A DNA stretch of 64,000 nt from Utricularia gibba (lineage: Eukaryota; Streptophyta; Magnoliopsida; Lamiales; Lentibulariaceae): positions 2,976,001 through 3,040,000 of the forward strand of contig CM007989.1 in the NCBI GenBank assembly GCA_002189035.1, written 5' to 3'. The notes beneath the pieces were generated by a model. The model did not search any database. It had not been told where the DNA came from and saw nothing but the letters and a program-made list of their open reading frames with translations. Position numbers and translations under genes: made by a program. Positions 58,901-64,000 of the stretch are shown here, in pieces. Every line of letters starts with the position of its first letter. The stretch's first letter is position 1.

Positions 58901-60402
58901 TCCTCATCATCCGACGTTATTGAGCTCATGAACATCGGACTAAATAATCGTGCAGTGGGTGCAACAGCACTCAATGACCGCAGTAGCCGGTCTCACAGGT
59001 GAGTGAAGAAAGTGAAACTTCAACTTCTGAAAACAACTCCTGTGCTAATATTCTCTGTTTTTTTTTTTTTTTTGTATCCTTCCTTGTTTATACTTGCAGT
59101 TGCTTAACTGTTCATGTCCAAGGAAAAGATTTGGCTTCAGGAGGTGTTCTTCGGGGATGTATGCATTTAGTTGATTTAGCTGGAAGCGAGAGAGTTGACA
59201 AATCTGAAGTGATGGGAGACAGATTAAAAGAAGCTCAGCACATCAATAAATCTTTGTCTGCTTTGGGTGACGTGATATCCTCTCTAGCTCAAAAGAACTC
59301 ACATGTTCCCTACAGGAATAGCAAATTGACACAATTGCTGCAAGATTCACTTGGTGAGTAGTTGTGATTCTACTTCAATGCTAATCTTCCCGAATGCTGG
59401 TTTTCAATGCATGTTTCTGGTTACTGTGATCAGGAGGCCAAGCAAAAACACTGATGTTCGTTCACATAAGTCCGGAGCCGGATGCCATCGGGGAAACAAT
59501 CAGCACACTTAAATTTGCTGAGCGTGTTGCAAGTGTTGAACTTGGTGCCGCACGGGTAAACAAGGATTCGGCTGATGTTAAGGCACTCAAGGAGCAGGTT
59601 CCTTAACTCCTGCTCTTTTCACCTTTTTATTATAGTACAACATGCAAACCTCGTTCACTGAACTAGCCAAGTGTTGTTTTTGCTAGATTGCTACTCTTAA
59701 AGCTGCCTTAGCAAGGAAAGATGGAGAGCGAAGCCCTGTTCATTGTAAAGCACAAACTTCCCCTTTAAGTGGATTAAGAAAGCCTATGGAAGAACTGAGC
59801 AACATAGAGGTAAAGTACCGAACTTTTTCTTTCTGCTTGACGAAAGCTGAAGCCAATGATTTGTGAACTCAGCAAGCACTTAGTCCTATCCACGGGAGCT
59901 CCCCCATGTGGTCATCTCGTCCCAGAAGCCCCTGCCAAGTTGAAAATGCCGGATGGATAGACAAGCTGATGGTCAATAAACTGGACCCCATGATTTCCTG
60001 GAGTTCAAACAATGACCACAGCATCATCTTCAAGCCAATGTACTCTTCAGACAACACTGATGATACAGTTGCTGATGCTGGAAGCAGTGATTCCTCCGTG
60101 GCAGAGTCCATGTGCCAACTCCAGTACCCAAAACTAGAGAAAGCCGCAGGCGGCCGGAAGGCGACAGACCGGCATCATGCTGCTACAGTACATGGCAATG
60201 GCTCATTCAGGTGAAACACTGGTTTCCAACAATGGCCTTAGTCAACCCTAGAATTATCTTATCTTGACAAGAGGTTTCATTGCTGATCAGGAGCATGATA
60301 CCGAGACCAGTGCAGTCGCCACCTCCTCCTCCTAAAGGCGTCGCAAGCCAAGCTTACAGTCGCCGTTCCGAGACGAAACGGATGCCCAACATTCGAAACT
60401 AG
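55976..60402 (+). CDS. Kinesin-14 with calponin-homology domain (one-base frameshift; one AT-AC intron)
   Basis: Minus-end-directed motor of the plant KIN-14 CH-domain class, which links microtubules to actin. Nineteen exons from 55976-56087 to 60291-60402. CH domain: [60 protein letters not shown], and [19 protein letters not shown] coiled coil leads to the neck [19 protein letters not shown]. The motor has [11 protein letters not shown] (P-loop), [21 protein letters not shown] (switch I), LVDLAGSE (switch II), [18 protein letters not shown] and [15 protein letters not shown] Ser/Pro-rich tail follows. Exon 4 (56825-57054) is one base short at its G run, so CH and motor are out of frame as written; restored length is 908 aa. 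Intron 58749-58836 is AT-AC. Intron 58316-58389 starts with GC. Confidence 0.88.
58749..58836 (+). other. U12-type AT-AC intron in the kinesin gene
   Basis: The intron begins ATATCCTTTT, the U12 donor consensus, and ends CAAC-AC, with the branch-site-like TCCTTGAC at 58821-58828 about ten bases before the end. Splicing here joins AAAAG to GTTAGAAATTCG, giving [11 protein letters not shown] in frame as in other kinesin-14s. No GT donor is available in the exon end. Confidence 0.88.
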
Positions 60403-60903
60403 ACATACACGACAGCGGGAAAGGAGATGGTTTTTGAGTCATCTCCTGAACTGAGCATTTAAGGTGTGCGTGTGGGCTTGTTGTGTACAGAGCATGGGTT
60501 TTTTACCAACATCTTACAGGGTGCGAGTGCACTGCAATCATCCATGTGATGTCTGCTCATTTGTAGTTTGATGCAATTTTTTTAGGGTCGTGTTTTGTAA
60601 ATTAGACAAAGACCAGGGACCTCATGCAATTTCTACGACAAAATTGGAAGAAGTTTCTGCTTTTGTCATTTATGAGTGCAACATAAAACTCGCGGTTCAC
60701 GTGGCCAATATTCCATCGGTTGGTTTGCGGCTTCTGCTCTTCACAACAAAATATATTAACTTTGATCGTTCCTGTGAACCAGTCGCCTCTGCGCGAGTCA
60801 GCCTCCGATTCTCCAGCCAGCATTACGGCAGAGTACTACTGAATGGACTGACGCAAGCATCTTTCGCTTCTCAAATCAGTGACCCATTTTCGAGAATAAC
60901 GTG
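60403..60903. other. Intergenic, kinesin 3' UTR / promoter
   Basis: About 500 bp between the kinesin stop and the next start on the same strand. A 104-codon ORF at 60590-60904 has no motif and overlaps the next start by one base; I treat it as chance. Confidence 0.4.
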
Positions 60904-62947
60904 ATGGAGCTCAACAGCAGCAGCAATGATCACCTTTCAAGGAGTGTTACTGAAAGGAAGAAGAATCCGCTTGTAAATGTGAAGATTGGCGGCGGTTTAG
61001 GAGCTGTTGTTTTGGTAGGTGGTGTTTTGGCGACCACCGCCTTGGCGTCGGCGCTTTTTTCGAGGCGTCGTCGGGGAAAGAAAAGCGATCAGGTTGAGAA
61101 TGAGGCGGTCTTTAGCGTCGTTCAGCCTTCTTTTAACACGACGAGGTATGCAAGTTGTTGTTTTCTTTTATTTTGAGTTTATGGGTTTCTGACTATGGAT
61201 TTAAATTTGTATTTTACAGGGAAGCAAACCCTGTAGATACCATCAATCAGATTAGTAGCTCACCAACGGTGATTTTGCATCGGAATTTCGTTTTTCTGTT
61301 GTTGACTTTTCTGAAAACATAGCGATGTTGATGTGTTGAGGGTATGGATCAGGGAAATGAGATCAGTGACGGAAAACTGGAGGGTGTTTCTCCTCAACCA
61401 AATGTCGAGTCTATCTGTGCCGTTGAAGGTGGTGATGTTGCAAACTCTTGTACTGGAAATACTGAGTCACATGAAGATTCCATGGAGGTAACCCCTGTAG
61501 TTCTACAGATTCCGTTGCAAATGTCTCTTATTAACTCTGCAAAACTGGGAGATGAACTTTTTTGCAGCAGGCGAGGGAAGTTTGTGCGTGTTTATGCAAA
61601 TGTGTGATTTGTTGAAAAGCTTAGTCCGGTCAAGGATTTTTTGCTTGTCCATTCTCTGGTGGTCTGTCTAATCATCAGTTTCGAAGATGCAACTAGTTGC
61701 TAACGTAAATTTAAATTCTTCAGGATGGAGCTCAGAGAACTGAAACTGGTGGAGATAACCGGAGCTATGCTTCCTCTCAGCCAAACGGTCAGGTCATCCA
61801 TGTTGCTGAAATGGCAGAGAATGCTTCTGGTGACAAAGATTACAAGCTGGTATAGTATTATGTTAACTAATACTCTCTTCCTGAGCAAAAATAAAAATAT
61901 AAACCGGTAATCTCTTTGCATTTTGAAATCATTTGCATAGGATCAGATAGATGGAATCGAAAGTAATGGAGGTGATACACTTGACGATGTTTCTGCTCAG
62001 CTGAATAAACAGTTGCTTTGTGATAAGATCAATGCTGCAAATGATGATTCTATCTGCTCCACTGAAACGACTGTCTCTCTTGAAGATCACATTTTGGTAG
62101 TTGTGGTTTTTTTTTTTTATCATGTTTAATTTAAGGCCTAGATCATGAGAATCTATATTTTCCCTTCAGAGTGAGGTACCACAAAATGAAAGAACCGCAG
62201 TTTTTACACCAGATCTCTCAGCTGAGCCAAAGGATATAATTTGCTACACTGAAAAGATACAGCCGCATGAAAATTCCATTCAGGTACTCCTATTGCTGTA
62301 TTGACCCTTCATGTTGTCTCTTCCATTACTGGCGCTGAAAGTGTGTCTCTTTAGGATGAGATCCCGGGGACTGAGGTCGAGTCAATTAGGCTAAAGCTCT
62401 CGCACCCATCACTCAATGTGGTCGAAAGCATTGGCGATGAATGCCACCTAGAGAACTTCCAGACATCCATACAGGTTCTTGAAAATAGCCACTGCTGTTG
62501 ATCAGGACACTCTGAAACCATGATGCTGTCGTTTCATAAGCAAATCCTCTTTCACTTTTGGTGTTGCTATCGAAAATCGGGTCGTCGAGAATCGCCTGTT
62601 TCTCTTTGCAGGATGAGATGCCATTGAGGGATGAAACGGGTCACAGTGTGGAAACCATTGATGATGCATCCGAAGAACGGAAGCAGGTTCTGCTAGAACT
62701 AGTAGGGAAATTGCGACAGGATAGGCTACTGAAGGATGATGGCGGTAAGCCAGGACCGGAGGACAAGGATGCAGCAATGAACAAGTATGCGATCATGGCG
62801 AATCAGGCGACGAGACGGAGGATGTTGATCGGAGCTGTGTCTGTTGCAACATCTCTGGCGATGTCCAACCTCACGGGATTGTCATTCGTCAAGCTTTGCC
62901 TCATCATGCTTCTCACCGGAGTTCTTTCAGAGATCCATGGGAGATGA
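60904..62947 (+). CDS. Unknown plant protein with N- and C-terminal hydrophobic segments
   Basis: Eight exons (60904-61145, 61220-61268, 61341-61487, 61724-61849, 61941-62096, 62170-62283, 62355-62474, 62612-62947) join to 429 aa. I do not recognise the family. A hydrophobic segment (GAVVLVGGVLATTALASALF) near residue 38 is followed by the basic stop-transfer SRRRRGKK. A long acidic, Ser/Thr-rich middle follows. The last exon carries a helical LLELVGKLRQD segment and then RRRMLIGAVSVATSLAMSNL plus SFVKLCLIMLLTGVL, a likely membrane hairpin at the C-terminus. Exons 3 to 8 are all phase 0 at both borders, and several share border words (ENSIQ|DEIPGTE, TSIQ|DEMPLRDE, EDSME|), suggesting tandem exon duplication. 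Function unknown. An organelle or ER membrane location is possible. Confidence 0.72.
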
Positions 62948-63603
62948 TGATGCTGAATAACTAGTAGGTATGGACCGGACCAGTGATCACCTTATGATAG
63001 AACCGAGTGTTTTGACCGGGGCAGGGATTTTCCGGTTCGGTTTGTCTGAAAATTAGGAATAAAACTAATTCAATTATAGAATAAGGAGGGTTTAAATAAT
63101 TTTGGAATTGTTTTTTTTATTGTCATGGATAAGAGTTTATGTAATATTATTAATCAAAGCATCATATAAAAAACGATATTTTGTATTAATATAATTTAAA
63201 TTCAAATGAATTGAATAATTTTTATTTCAATAAACACATATCAAATTGGTCCCAAATTAAATAAAAAGAATTTTTAATCTTCTATAATTAAAACACTTGC
63301 AACCTGAGCACAAAATACAGTAAAGAAATAATTATATGTTTTATGTATTATATGGTCTTTATTTACGAGAATTTATTATTCCTTTTTTTACTGCATTGAT
63401 AATTTAAAATATTGAATTTCTACAGCATGGGACTCCATGCAAAACGGCAGGGAGCCATTTGTCACCGAATCGGCGCAAAGTTTCGATTTTATACTAATCA
63501 ACCGCCATCTTTGATCTTTGCTTTTTCCTCCGCTGCATTGGATTCTCGTGAACGCATTTCAGTGTGCGAGTGTCTTTCAGTTTCCGACAGCAAGTACCTG
63601 AGA
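62948..63603. other. Intergenic, sucrose synthase promoter
   Basis: About 660 bp. AT-rich at 63050-63420, then the leader of the sucrose synthase gene. No supported ORF. Confidence 0.4.
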
Positions 63604-64000
63604 ATGGCTTCGCCGAAATTGATGAAGATTCCGAGTATGAGAGAAAGGGTAGAAGATACTCTTTCTGCTCATCGCAACGAACTCGTTTCCCTGCTTTCGA
63701 GGTACAACTCTAATGGGGTTTAAGATTTGGGCATCATTTCTCACCGGGTCTTGTGGATCAGCGGTTGTTCCTTTTTTTGAAGATATGTTGCTCAGGGGAA
63801 GAGCATTCTGCAACCCCATCACTTGATTGATGAATTGGATAACGTCGTCGGAGACAGCCCTTCTCCCATGCCGCTATGTGAAGGCCCTTTCAGTGAAGTT
63901 TTGAAGTCAGCACAGGTACGGACTGTTGCAGTAATTTATTCTTTCACAAACTGATCGGGCATCCAATCTCGTTTCTTGTACTGGGCGGCAGGAAGCGATT
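63604..64000 (+). CDS. Sucrose synthase (5' part, runs off the right edge)
   Basis: Sucrose synthase reversibly cleaves sucrose with UDP to UDP-glucose and fructose. Exons 63604-63701, 63783-63915 and the start of a third from 63992 are visible. They give SMRERVEDTLSAHRNELVSL, LSRYVAQGKSILQPHHLIDE, LDNVVGDSPSPMPLCEGPF and EVLKSAQEAI, the characteristic N-terminal regulatory domain. The conserved Ser phosphorylated by CDPK-type kinases (in the IPSMRERVED context, residue 10-11) is present. The catalytic GT-B domain lies beyond the window. The isoform cannot be fixed from this piece. Confidence 0.94.

Noticed and set aside
60590-60904. 104-codon plus-strand ORF
   Set aside because: No recognisable motif; lies in the kinesin 3' flank and touches the start of the next gene.

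Overview
The window is nuclear DNA from a flowering plant, most likely a gene-dense eudicot. All but one of the recognised genes are plant proteins cut by short introns with GT-AG borders, and the best matches I can recall are Arabidopsis-type families: LCAT3, MET1, PRA1-H, UBP5, SLK, RAR1, RH7, CH-domain kinesin-14 and sucrose synthase. Intergenic DNA is AT-rich. I see no bacterial operons, CRISPR arrays, phage, or intact transposons. About 21 genes or gene remnants occupy 64 kb. Coding models were built by joining exons by eye; for most genes the exon lengths sum to an exact multiple of three, which supports the models.

Layout from left to right. 1-1079 (-) 5' part of a phospholipase A1/LCAT3 gene. 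1753-3369 (-) PP2C phosphatase. 4274-5407 (-) remnant of isopentenyl-diphosphate isomerase lacking its catalytic core. 6013-7169 (+) PH-domain protein. 7488-8982 (-) MET1, a photosystem II assembly factor. 9870-11097 (-) PRA1-family protein H. 11299-11631 (+) small unknown ORF. 13416-18602 (+) LRR-VIII receptor-like kinase. 18903-20565 (-) TLC-domain membrane protein. 21420-26173 (-) UBP5-type deubiquitinase. 27769-29134 (+) plastid TPR protein. 30740-33587 (+) DUF1771/Smr protein. 34094-35270 (+) TRAPPC1. 35661-36756 (-) complex I NDUFA5-like subunit. 37573-40157 (-) PMT-type methyltransferase. 42924-46679 (-) SEUSS-like co-regulator. 48355-49357 (+) BAG co-chaperone. 49689-51227 (-) RAR1. 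51524-54845 (+) DEAD-box helicase RH7. 55976-60402 (+) kinesin-14. 60904-62947 (+) unknown membrane protein. 63604-64000 (+) start of sucrose synthase.

The genes do not form one pathway; this is ordinary euchromatin. Some neighbours may share regulation. RAR1 and RH7 are head to head across about 300 bp containing site II and telo-box motifs. PRA1-H and the small ORF are head to head across about 200 bp. BAG and RAR1, both linked to chaperone machinery, are tail to tail.

The strongest unusual signals are: (i) a minor-spliceosome-type AT-AC intron in the kinesin; (ii) the isomerase pseudogene; (iii) four otherwise intact genes (LCAT3, the receptor kinase, SEUSS-like, kinesin) that each lack exactly one base in a coding exon, three of them inside a G/C homopolymer, a pattern that looks more like consensus error than biology; (iv) an unknown protein built from consecutive phase-0 exons with similar borders; (v) a perfect 19-bp inverted repeat carrying CACGTG; and (vi) tandem intron repeats that carry a copy of the neighbouring splice donor.
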